Source: Hyphomicrobiales bacterium
GTDB lineage: Bacteria > Pseudomonadota > Alphaproteobacteria > Rhizobiales > Xanthobacteraceae
Reading direction: 5' to 3'
Length of the DNA stretch: 8,053 nt
Assembly: GCA_003133345.1 (NCBI GenBank)
Contig: PKXB01000204.1
Span: 2,804-10,856 of the forward strand
The translations under genes were made by a program, and so were the position numbers. Below, piece by piece: positions 1-8,053 of the stretch; positions within the stretch are counted from its first letter, which is position 1, and each line of letters begins with the position of its first letter. Under the pieces are notes generated by a model. It was not told where the DNA came from. It saw nothing but the letters and a program-made list of their open reading frames with translations, and searched no databases.

Positions 1-2106
1 CGCGCCGCCATGATCAAGGCGCGCGTTTGCGCCGGCGACATTGCGGCGGGCGAAGCGATCCTCAACGAATTGTCGCCCTTCGTGTGGCGAAAATATCTCG
101 ATTTCGCCGCCGTCGCCGACGTCTACGCCATGAAGCGGCAGATCAACGCCTATCGCGGCCATGGCGAGATCGCGGTGGAAGGGCACAACATCAAGCTCGG
201 CCGCGGCGGCATTCGCGAGATCGAGTTTTTTGCGCAGACCCAGCAATTGATCGCGGGCGGGCGCAATCCGGCGTTGCGCGACCGCGATACCCTCACCACC
301 CTCGACAAGCTCAGCGACGACCGCTGGATCGACGCGGCCGCGCGCGACGATATGAAAGCCGCGTACTGTTTCCTGCGCACGGTCGAGCACCGGTTGCAGA
401 TGGTCAACGACGAGCAGACGCAAACGCTGCCGGCCGAGCGTACTGAGCTTGATCGTTTCGCGCGCTTTCTTGGGCACGCCGGCCGCGACGCCTTCGCCAA
501 GGTTCTGCTCGAGCATCTCGACAAGGTGCAGCGCCACTATTCGCGCCTGTTCGAAAAGGCGCCCGGCGACGACAAGCCGGAACTGGCGTTCCCGCCCGAC
601 GCCGACGACCGCAAAACGCTGGATCGCCTGGCCGAGCTCGGTTTCCGCGCGCCGCTGGAAGCCTCAACGATCATCCGGCAATGGCTGGCGGGCGGCCATC
701 GCTCGCTCAAGGGCGATGCAGCGCGTAGCCATCTTGAGGCGTTGCTGCCGGTGCTGCTCGAGCAGTTGGCGCGCACCGACAACAGCCGCGCCACGCTGGT
801 GCAGTTCGACCATTTCCTCGCCAATCTGCACGGCGCGGCGCGGCTGTTGTCGCTGCTGCGGCAAAAACCCGATCTGTTTGCCCTGATCGCGCTCGTGCTC
901 GGCATTGCGCCAAGGCTCGCCGACACGCTGGCGCGCAATCCGCAGGTGATGGATGCGCTGGTCGATCCGAGCTTTTTCGGCACTCTGCCGGACGAAGCGG
1001 AACTCGGTCGGCGGCTCGACGCGGCGCTCGCGCAATCGCGCTACGACGAAGATCTGCTCGAACGCATCCGCATGTTCGGGCTGGAATATATGTTTCTGAT
1101 CGGCGTGCGCATCCTGTCCGGCACGGTGACGGCGCGAGCCGCGGGCGAGGCCTTCGCGCGGCTGGCCGACGCAGTGATCCGCGCCGTGCACCGCGCGGTC
1201 GCCGGCAATTTCGCCGCCACCTACGGCCATATGCGTGGGGAGGCGACCGCGGTGCTGGCCATGGGCAAGCTCGGCGGGCGCGAGATGACCGCGAGTTCCG
1301 ATCTCGACCTGATCCTGATCTACGATTTCGACGAGGAGCACCCCGAATCGGATGGCAAGCGGGTGCTCTACGGCGCGCAATATTTCGCCCGCCTGACCCA
1401 GCGGCTGATCAATTCATTGACCGCGCAGACCAATTACGGCGCGCTTTACGACGTCGATATGCGGCTGCGCCCCTCGGGCCGCGCCGGGCCGCTCGCCACT
1501 CAGATCGGCGGCTTCACGAGTTACCAGGAGACCGAGGCCTGGACCTGGGAGCACATGGCTCTCACGCGCGCGCGCGTGGTCGCGGCCTCGCCGGGGTTCG
1601 GCGCGCGGGTGGAGAAGGTCATCCGCGAAATTTTGCAGCGGCCGCGCCAGCCTGAGCAGATTGCCGGCGACGTGGTGGAAATGCGCGGCGCCATCGCCAA
1701 GGAAAAAGGCGACCGCGAGCGCTGGGACCTCAAATACGCCGCCGGCGGACTGGTCGATATCGAGTTCATCGCGCAGTATCTGCAACTGGTGCACGCGCAC
1801 AACGTGCCCGACATTCTCGACACCTCGACCGCGCGCGTGCTCGACAAGGCCTGGGCATTGCGCGTCCTGCCGGTCGAGGAGGCCGAGATTTTGCGCCCGG
1901 CGGTGCAGCTTTATCAGGACCTCACGCAGATCCTGCGGCTGTGCCTGGCGGGCCCGTTCGACGCCAAGACCGCGGGCGCTGGGCTGTTGCGCCTGCTCGC
2001 GCGCGCCGCCGACGTGCCGGATTTCGCCACGCTCGATGCCACGCTGATCGAGACGCAGGCGAAAGTGCGCGCCAGCTTCGTGCGGATTTTGGGCAAAGCG
2101 CCGTAG
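1..2106 (+). CDS. glnE: Bifunctional glutamine synthetase adenylyltransferase/adenylyl-removing enzyme GlnE (5'-truncated by window)
   Basis: GlnE adenylylates glutamine synthetase to lower its activity when nitrogen is plentiful and removes the AMP again under nitrogen limitation, responding to PII and glutamine in the cytoplasm. The frame is open from base 1 with in-frame residues before the first ATG at 10, and the protein begins mid-domain, so the start lies outside the window. About 701 residues are visible; family members are usually near 950-1000, so roughly 280 are missing, including the N-terminal (de-adenylylating) active site. Visible parts in order: the helical domain after the first nucleotidyltransferase (IKLGRGGIREIEFFAQ from base 190); the second nucleotidyltransferase with MGKLGGREM at 1261, the DLD aspartates at 1300-1308 and DVDMRLRPSG at 1450-1479; then the second helical domain (LKYAAGGLVDIEFIAQ from 1729). 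All key residues of the adenylylating half are intact. It ends in TAG and converges on the kinase gene. The identification is secure from these paired signatures. Confidence 0.96.
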   Translation, partial: RAAMIKARVCAGDIAAGEAILNELSPFVWRKYLDFAAVADVYAMKRQINAYRGHGEIAVEGHNIKLGRGGIREIEFFAQTQQLIAGGRNPALRDRDTLTTLDKLSDDRWIDAAARDDMKAAYCFLRTVEHRLQMVNDEQTQTLPAERTELDRFARFLGHAGRDAFAKVLLEHLDKVQRHYSRLFEKAPGDDKPELAFPPDADDRKTLDRLAELGFRAPLEASTIIRQWLAGGHRSLKGDAARSHLEALLPVLLEQLARTDNSRATLVQFDHFLANLHGAARLLSLLRQKPDLFALIALVLGIAPRLADTLARNPQVMDALVDPSFFGTLPDEAELGRRLDAALAQSRYDEDLLERIRMFGLEYMFLIGVRILSGTVTARAAGEAFARLADAVIRAVHRAVAGNFAATYGHMRGEATAVLAMGKLGGREMTASSDLDLILIYDFDEEHPESDGKRVLYGAQYFARLTQRLINSLTAQTNYGALYDVDMRLRPSGRAGPLATQIGGFTSYQETEAWTWEHMALTRARVVAASPGFGARVEKVIREILQRPRQPEQIAGDVVEMRGAIAKEKGDRERWDLKYAAGGLVDIEFIAQYLQLVHAHNVPDILDTSTARVLDKAWALRVLPVEEAEILRPAVQLYQDLTQILRLCLAGPFDAKTAGAGLLRLLARAADVPDFATLDATLIETQAKVRASFVRILGKAP

Positions 2107-2153
2107 CGCATGATCCCGAAAAGTGGGAATCGGTTTTCGGACAAGATCATGCG
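2107..2153. repeat. Bulged palindromic intergenic repeat of the type common in Bradyrhizobium-like genomes
   Basis: The outer arms CGCATGATC (2107-2115) and GATCATGCG (2145-2153) are perfect 9-base inverted repeats. The inner arms CCGAAAA (2116-2122) and TTTTCGG (2134-2140) are a perfect 7-base pair of arms. An 11-base loop lies at 2123-2133, and the four bases ACAA (2141-2144) are unpaired on one side, giving an asymmetric bulge. I recall very similar dispersed elements (GCATGATC, a CCGAAAA-type arm, then GATCATGC) in many intergenic regions of Bradyrhizobium and relatives; that is from memory and was not searched. It starts directly after the glnE stop codon and fills most of the gap between two convergent genes. 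It may form a hairpin at the 3' ends of both transcripts. Confidence 0.85.
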
Positions 2154-2169
2154 TGCTTGAAAAAACCGC

Positions 2170-4464
<2,295 letters not shown>

Positions 4465-4470
4465 TGATGG

Positions 4471-4475
4471 CCTCC
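4471..4475 (-). promoter_or_regulatory. Ribosome binding site of the sensor kinase gene
   Basis: Read on the minus strand this is GGAGG, six bases before the ATG at 4464. It is the clearest Shine-Dalgarno in the window and fixes the kinase start. Seen directly in the sequence. Confidence 0.85.
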
Positions 4476-4591
4476 GTTCGGAATTTCCCCTACCAGCCTG
4501 ATCGGAAGGATGTGCCGCATCGCTTTCCGAATCAGTCTTGATTGGAATCGATGGGCGGCGATTTGTCGAGAGTCCGAAGAGTCAAATATTT

Positions 4592-4663
4592 AAAAAACGT
4601 TACCCACCGGTATTTGGCGCCGGCCAAAGGGTAAGCGGCGGCTCTGGCGCCTGCCTGGGCGCC
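4592..4663 (-). terminator. Candidate weak terminator or attenuator after pepN
   Basis: Reading on the minus strand from the pepN stop, the first hairpin is GGCGCC-CAGGCA-GGCGCC (4663-4646). The second is TTTGGC-CGGC-GCCAAA (4628-4613). Abutting it is a four-base stem TACC-GGTG-GGTA (4612-4601), followed three bases later by six T residues (4597-4592). The stem nearest the T-tract is weak, and the stronger hairpins lie too far from it for a textbook intrinsic terminator. Partial termination or an mRNA 3'-end structure is possible. The inverted repeats are seen directly; the function is inferred. Confidence 0.35.
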
Positions 4664-4688
4664 GGAAAAGCGCTGGTAGGGCGGTATT

Positions 4689-7334
4689 TTAGTGTTGCGC
4701 GAGCGCGCGTTCGACGATGTCGGCGAGATCGCGCGACAGATTAGGCGCGGTCTTGATGCGCTGCAGCGCGGCTTGCGCCTTGTCGCGGCGGCCTTGCTCC
4801 AGCGTGCGCCAGCTGTGGAACGAGGTGGCGAGCCGCGCCGCCAGCTGCGGATTTTTAGGATCGAGCGCGAGCACGTTGTCGGCGGTGAAATCGTAGCCGG
4901 CGCCGTCGGCGCGGTTGAACTGGGTGGTGTTTGCTTGCGCGAAGGCGCCGATCAGCGCGCGAACGCGGTTGGGATTGGCGAACGAGAAGGCGGGGTGCGT
5001 GGTGAGGGCGCGGACCTTGTCCAGCGTGTCGGGCTGCGGGGTCATGGCTTGCAGGCCGAACCATTTGTCGATCACCAGCGCATCGGCGGCGTAGCGCGCG
5101 TAGAAATCGGCGAGCACGCGCTCGCGCTCCGGCCCGGCGTGCAGCGTAAGCGTGGCCAGCGCCGCCGTGCGGTCGGTCATGTTGTCGGCATCGTCGTATT
5201 GCCGGGCGGCGCGGGCGATGGCCTCCGGCGCCGCGGCCGCCACCAGCAGATCGAGCGCGACATTGCGCAAGGAGCGACGGCCGGCGCTGGCGGCGTCGGG
5301 CGAGTAGGGGCCGAAGACGGTCATGCGCTGGTAAGTCTTGACGAGGGCGGCGCCGAGCTTGCCGCCGATGCTGGCGCGCAGCGCGCGGCGTGCGTTGAAA
5401 ATGGCATCCGGATCGATATCGCGGCCGATCTCGCGCGCGATGTCGCCGTCGCCCGGCGGCACCAGCGCGAGCGCCATGAAGGCTGGTTCCAGCTTGGCGT
5501 CGCCGAGAATGGCGGCCAGCGCCGCGATTAGCTTGTCGTCACTGCGCAGCGATTGTCCGCTGTGCAGCGCGGCCACATTGTCGATCAACAGCCGCATCGA
5601 GATGGTTTGCAGCGCCTGCCAGCGGTTGAACGGATCGCCATCATGCGCCGCGAGGAAGGCGAGACCGCCGCCGTCAAGATCGCTGTTGAGCTTGATCGGC
5701 GCGGAGAAGCCGCGGTTGATCGACAGCACCGGACGCTCGCCGATACCGGTGAATTCGAAAGTGCGCAGCGGCTCGCTCAGGACCAGCACGCCGCGCTCTA
5801 TTTTGCCGCCATTCGACAGCGCAAGCGGCAGGTCGCGGCCATCCTTGCCGACCAGGCCAAGCTCAAGCGGAATGACCATCGGCTCTTTCGTCGGCTGGCC
5901 GGGCGTCGGCGGCACGTTCTGTTTGCAGTCGAGCGTGTAGGTCTTGCGCGCGGCATCGAAGCGCCCGGCGACCGTCACCTCCGGCGTGCCGGCCTGGCTG
6001 TACCAGCGCATGAACTGCGTCATGTCGCGACCCGACGCGTCGGCGAAGCACTGGATGAATTGTTCGACGGTCGCGGCATGGCCGTCGTGGCGGGCGAAAT
6101 AGAGGTCCATGCCGGCGCGGAATTTTTGTCCACCGATCAGCGTCTGCACCATGCGCACCACTTCGGCGCCTTTCTCGTACACGGTGCTGGTGTAGAAGTT
6201 ATTGATTTCCTTATAGGCTTCCGGCCGGACCGAATGGGCCAGAGGACCGGCGTCCTCGATGAATTGCGCTGCGCGCAAGCCGCGCACAACGGAAATGCGT
6301 TTGACCGGCCGCGAGCGCATGTCGGAGGAAAATTCCTGGTCGCGGAAAACCGTGAGGCCTTCCTTCAGGCAGAGCTGGAACCAGTCGCGGCAGGTGATGC
6401 GGTTGCCGGTCCAGTTATGGAAATATTCGTGCGCGATCACCGCCTCGATCTGCGCGAAATCGGCATCGGTCGCGGTGTCGCCGCTGGCGAGCACGTATTT
6501 GTCGTTGAAGACGTTGAGGCCCTTGTTCTCCATGGCGCCCATGTTGAAGTCGGACACCGCGACGATCATAAAAATATCGAGATCGTATTCGCGCCCGAAC
6601 GCCTCCTCGTCCCAGCGCATCGAGCGCTTGAGCGAGTCCATGGCATAGCCGCAGCGGTCTTCCTTGCCGGGCTCCACATAGATGCGCAGCGTGACGTTTC
6701 GCCCCGATAAAGTGACGAAGCGATCCTCGACAGCGCTGAGATTTCCGCCGACCAGCGCGAACAGATAGGACGGCTTGGGATGCGGATCGTGCCAGACCGC
6801 GAAATGCCGGCCGCCCGCAAGATCGCCGCTCTCGATCAGATTGCCGTTCGACAGCAGCACCGGCGCTTGCGCTTTGTCGGCTTCGATGCGCGTGGTGTAG
6901 ACCGCCATCACGTCGGGCCGGTCGGGGAAGTAAGTGATGCGGCGGAAGCCCTCGGCTTCGCATTGCGTGCAATAGGTGCCGCTCGAGCGGTACAGCCCCG
7001 AGAGCTGTGTGTTCGCGGTCGGATCGACCAGCGTCTCGATCTCCAGCATGAACGGGGCGTTTGGCACCTGCGAGATGGTCAGGTTGTCGGGCGTTGCGAC
7101 ATAGCTTTCCGGCGGCAGCGCGGTTCCGTCGAGCTTGAGCGAGACCAGCGATAGCCCGTCGCCATCGAGCACCAGCGGCGCGGCCGCCGATTGCGGGTTG
7201 GGCTTGAGCGCGAGCGTGGCGCGCACCTTGCTCTGCGTCGGGTGCAGCGACACGTCGAGCGCGACGGTTTCCACCAGCCAGTCGGGCGGGCGGTAATCCT
7301 TCAGGCGGATGGGCTGGGCGGTATCGGTGTGCAT
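4689..7334 (-). CDS. pepN: Aminopeptidase N (M1 zinc metallopeptidase, PepN)
   Basis: PepN is a cytoplasmic zinc aminopeptidase that removes N-terminal residues from peptides with broad specificity, completing the breakdown made by ATP-dependent proteases. From the ATG at 7334 the protein is 881 residues, close to the ~870 of E. coli PepN. The substrate-binding GAMEN motif is at 266-270. The zinc site HEYFH is at 302-306 with the third ligand Glu325, giving the exact HExxH-18-E spacing. The catalytic Tyr is Tyr386, in YEKGAE. Gln124 and Glu126 match the substrate-pocket pair of the E. coli enzyme; from memory of E. coli numbering, all are offset by five. The long C-terminal part fits the Ig-like and helical domains of this family. 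The frame stays open 140 codons further upstream, but the N-terminus MHTDTAQPIRLKDYR aligns with the start of E. coli PepN, so 7334 is chosen even though no clear Shine-Dalgarno precedes it. It ends with TAA, upstream of the kinase gene on the same strand. Confidence 0.97.
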   Translation of the reverse strand: MHTDTAQPIRLKDYRPPDWLVETVALDVSLHPTQSKVRATLALKPNPQSAAAPLVLDGDGLSLVSLKLDGTALPPESYVATPDNLTISQVPNAPFMLEIETLVDPTANTQLSGLYRSSGTYCTQCEAEGFRRITYFPDRPDVMAVYTTRIEADKAQAPVLLSNGNLIESGDLAGGRHFAVWHDPHPKPSYLFALVGGNLSAVEDRFVTLSGRNVTLRIYVEPGKEDRCGYAMDSLKRSMRWDEEAFGREYDLDIFMIVAVSDFNMGAMENKGLNVFNDKYVLASGDTATDADFAQIEAVIAHEYFHNWTGNRITCRDWFQLCLKEGLTVFRDQEFSSDMRSRPVKRISVVRGLRAAQFIEDAGPLAHSVRPEAYKEINNFYTSTVYEKGAEVVRMVQTLIGGQKFRAGMDLYFARHDGHAATVEQFIQCFADASGRDMTQFMRWYSQAGTPEVTVAGRFDAARKTYTLDCKQNVPPTPGQPTKEPMVIPLELGLVGKDGRDLPLALSNGGKIERGVLVLSEPLRTFEFTGIGERPVLSINRGFSAPIKLNSDLDGGGLAFLAAHDGDPFNRWQALQTISMRLLIDNVAALHSGQSLRSDDKLIAALAAILGDAKLEPAFMALALVPPGDGDIAREIGRDIDPDAIFNARRALRASIGGKLGAALVKTYQRMTVFGPYSPDAASAGRRSLRNVALDLLVAAAAPEAIARAARQYDDADNMTDRTAALATLTLHAGPERERVLADFYARYAADALVIDKWFGLQAMTPQPDTLDKVRALTTHPAFSFANPNRVRALIGAFAQANTTQFNRADGAGYDFTADNVLALDPKNPQLAARLATSFHSWRTLEQGRRDKAQAALQRIKTAPNLSRDLADIVERALAQH

Positions 7335-7379
7335 GGGTTTTGATCTAGGATGTCTGCCGCAGAATTGGAAGGAAGAATG
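7335..7379. promoter_or_regulatory. Divergent intergenic region between pepN and the alcohol dehydrogenase gene
   Basis: Only 45 bases separate the two divergent start codons, so the promoters must overlap one another or extend into the opposite gene. On the plus strand TAGGAT (7346-7351) matches four of six -10 consensus bases, but no -35 like TTGACA lies at the right distance. I cannot name a promoter for either gene. Its role as a promoter region is inferred from gene orientation alone. Confidence 0.4.
7367..7375 (+). promoter_or_regulatory. Ribosome binding site of the alcohol dehydrogenase gene
   Basis: The purine run GGAAGGAAG has its AGGA core at 7370-7373, six bases before the ATG at 7380 and three before the tandem ATG at 7377. 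The spacing favours 7380. Seen directly. Confidence 0.65.
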
Positions 7380-8053
7380 ATGGCGAGCATGCACGCCATG
7401 GTGCTGGACGCGCCGCGTAGCCCGCTCGTCATGCGCGAGCGGCCGCGGCCGGTGCCGGCGCCAGGCGAAATCCTGGTTAAGGTCGCGGCCTGCGGGGTCT
7501 GCCGCACGGATTTGCATGTGGTCGACGGCGAGCTGGAACACCCCAAGCTGCCGATCGTGCCGGGGCACGAGATCGTCGGCCGCGTCGCCGCTACGGGTGC
7601 GGGCGTCAGCGGATTTGCGCTGAGTGAGCGCGTCGGCGTGCCGTGGCTGGGCGCGACCTGCGGGATATGCCCCTATTGCCGCAGCGGCGCCGAGAACCTG
7701 TGCGATACGCCGGTGTTCACCGGCTACACCCGCGATGGCGGCTATGCGACACATGTGCTGGCCGACGCGCGGTTTTGTTTTCCGCTTCGAGATGGCGGCG
7801 ACGATGCCGAGATCGCGCCTTGGCTATGCGCCGGCTTGATCGGCTGGCGCAGCTACCGCATGGCCGGCGAAGGCAAGACGCTCGGCCTCTACGGCTTCGG
7901 CGCAGCCGCCCATATCCTGGCGCAGGTCGCGATCTGGCAGGGCCGGCGCGTGTTCGCCTTCACGCGCAAGGGCGACTCCGGCGCGCAGGACTTCGCGCGC
8001 GCGCTCGGCGCGGTGTGGGCGGGCGGCTCGGAACAGGCGCCGCCGGAACCGCT
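7380..8053 (+). CDS. Zinc-dependent alcohol dehydrogenase family protein (3'-truncated by window)
   Basis: This is the N-terminal two thirds or so of a medium-chain zinc alcohol dehydrogenase, which would oxidise an alcohol or reduce an aldehyde with NAD(P). The frame stays open to the window end; 224 codons are visible, against about 330-350 for the family. Catalytic-zinc ligands are Cys41 (in CGVCRTDLH), His63-Glu64 (PGHE) and Cys150 (WLCAG). The structural zinc site is complete: Cys94, Cys97, Cys100 and Cys108. The start of the cofactor fold is visible as GLYGFGAAAH (169-178). The CRTDLH variant, the RVGVPWLGATCG block and GLYGFGAAAH match the subgroup usually annotated as zinc-binding alcohol dehydrogenase family protein (TIGR02822, from memory). 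The substrate is unknown. Possible starts in frame are ATGs at 7350, 7377, 7380 and 7389; 7380 has the best-placed ribosome binding site, and 7389 would give the MxAMVL start common in the family. It is divergent from pepN. Confidence 0.93.
   Translation, partial: MASMHAMVLDAPRSPLVMRERPRPVPAPGEILVKVAACGVCRTDLHVVDGELEHPKLPIVPGHEIVGRVAATGAGVSGFALSERVGVPWLGATCGICPYCRSGAENLCDTPVFTGYTRDGGYATHVLADARFCFPLRDGGDDAEIAPWLCAGLIGWRSYRMAGEGKTLGLYGFGAAAHILAQVAIWQGRRVFAFTRKGDSGAQDFARALGAVWAGGSEQAPPEP

Larger units (their letters stand above)
4465..4688. other. Intergenic region between pepN and the sensor kinase gene
   Basis: This 224-base spacer is the longest non-coding stretch here. From the pepN side it holds two small GC-rich hairpins, a short T-tract on the minus strand and an AT-rich patch (about 4583-4597) that stands out from the surrounding GC-rich DNA. 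It ends with the kinase ribosome binding site. A TTGACT at 4585-4580 on the minus strand looks like a -35 element, but I find no convincing -10 at normal spacing (the bases 17 further on read ATCGCC). A kinase promoter is therefore plausible but not shown. A 68-codon reading frame crossing the region on the plus strand has no ribosome binding site or recognisable product. Confidence 0.6.

Noticed and set aside
664..1380. A 238-codon minus-strand frame antisense to glnE
   Set aside because: It is a shadow of the GlnE coding frame with no recognisable family and low-complexity composition.
4530..4543. A small inverted repeat AATCA-GTCT-TGATT upstream of the kinase gene, considered as an operator
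   Set aside because: Five-base arms are expected by chance and match no regulator site I know.
4557..4585. TTGACT on the minus strand as the -35 of a kinase promoter
   Set aside because: No acceptable -10 element is found at 16-18 base spacing, so I did not list it as a separate promoter.
4538..4744. A 68-codon plus-strand frame across the pepN-kinase spacer
   Set aside because: It has no ribosome binding site and no recognisable product, and it ends inside pepN in antisense. It is more likely a chance frame.
5553..6710. A 385-codon plus-strand frame antisense to pepN, with another of 279 codons at 4692-5531
   Set aside because: Both mirror the well-supported PepN frame, show no domain or ribosome binding site, and are expected from strong third-position GC bias.
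7335..7754. A 140-codon N-terminal extension of the pepN frame
   Set aside because: It would overlap the divergent dehydrogenase gene and has no similarity to the PepN N-terminus, which aligns from the ATG at 7334 onward.

Overview
The window is GC-rich bacterial chromosome with housekeeping-type genes and no sign of mobile DNA. It most likely comes from an alphaproteobacterium of the order Hyphomicrobiales (Rhizobiales), near the Bradyrhizobium/Rhodopseudomonas/Xanthobacteraceae side. Three things point there: the codon usage; a sensor kinase whose phosphoacceptor domain looks like the PleC/DivJ/PdhS/CbrA group; and an intergenic bulged palindrome of a type I recall as very common in Bradyrhizobium-like genomes.

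Layout. Bases 1-2106 (+) hold the C-terminal ~701 residues of GlnE, the glutamine synthetase adenylyltransferase/adenylyl-removing enzyme; its start lies outside the window. Bases 2107-2169 form a short convergent gap filled by the palindromic repeat. Bases 2170-4464 (-) encode a 764-residue membrane hybrid-free sensor histidine kinase with two PAS domains. Bases 4465-4688 are the only sizeable non-coding stretch; it carries small hairpins and a T-tract just after pepN, and a strong ribosome binding site for the kinase. Bases 4689-7334 (-) encode an 881-residue M1 aminopeptidase N (PepN). Bases 7335-7379 are a 45-base divergent gap. From 7380 (+) a zinc-dependent alcohol dehydrogenase begins and runs off the end of the window.

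How they may work together. pepN and the kinase are co-directional, but 224 bases with possible terminator structure separate them, so they may be only partly co-transcribed. GlnE sets the activity of glutamine synthetase from PII/glutamine signals. The kinase, if it is a CbrA/PleC-type protein, would act in the DivK/PleD/CtrA cell-cycle circuit. PepN recycles peptides, and the dehydrogenase is a metabolic enzyme of unknown substrate. No shared pathway is shown by the sequence. I see no evidence of a novel defence, mobile or RNA-guided system; the more interesting signals are intergenic structures and the kinase itself.
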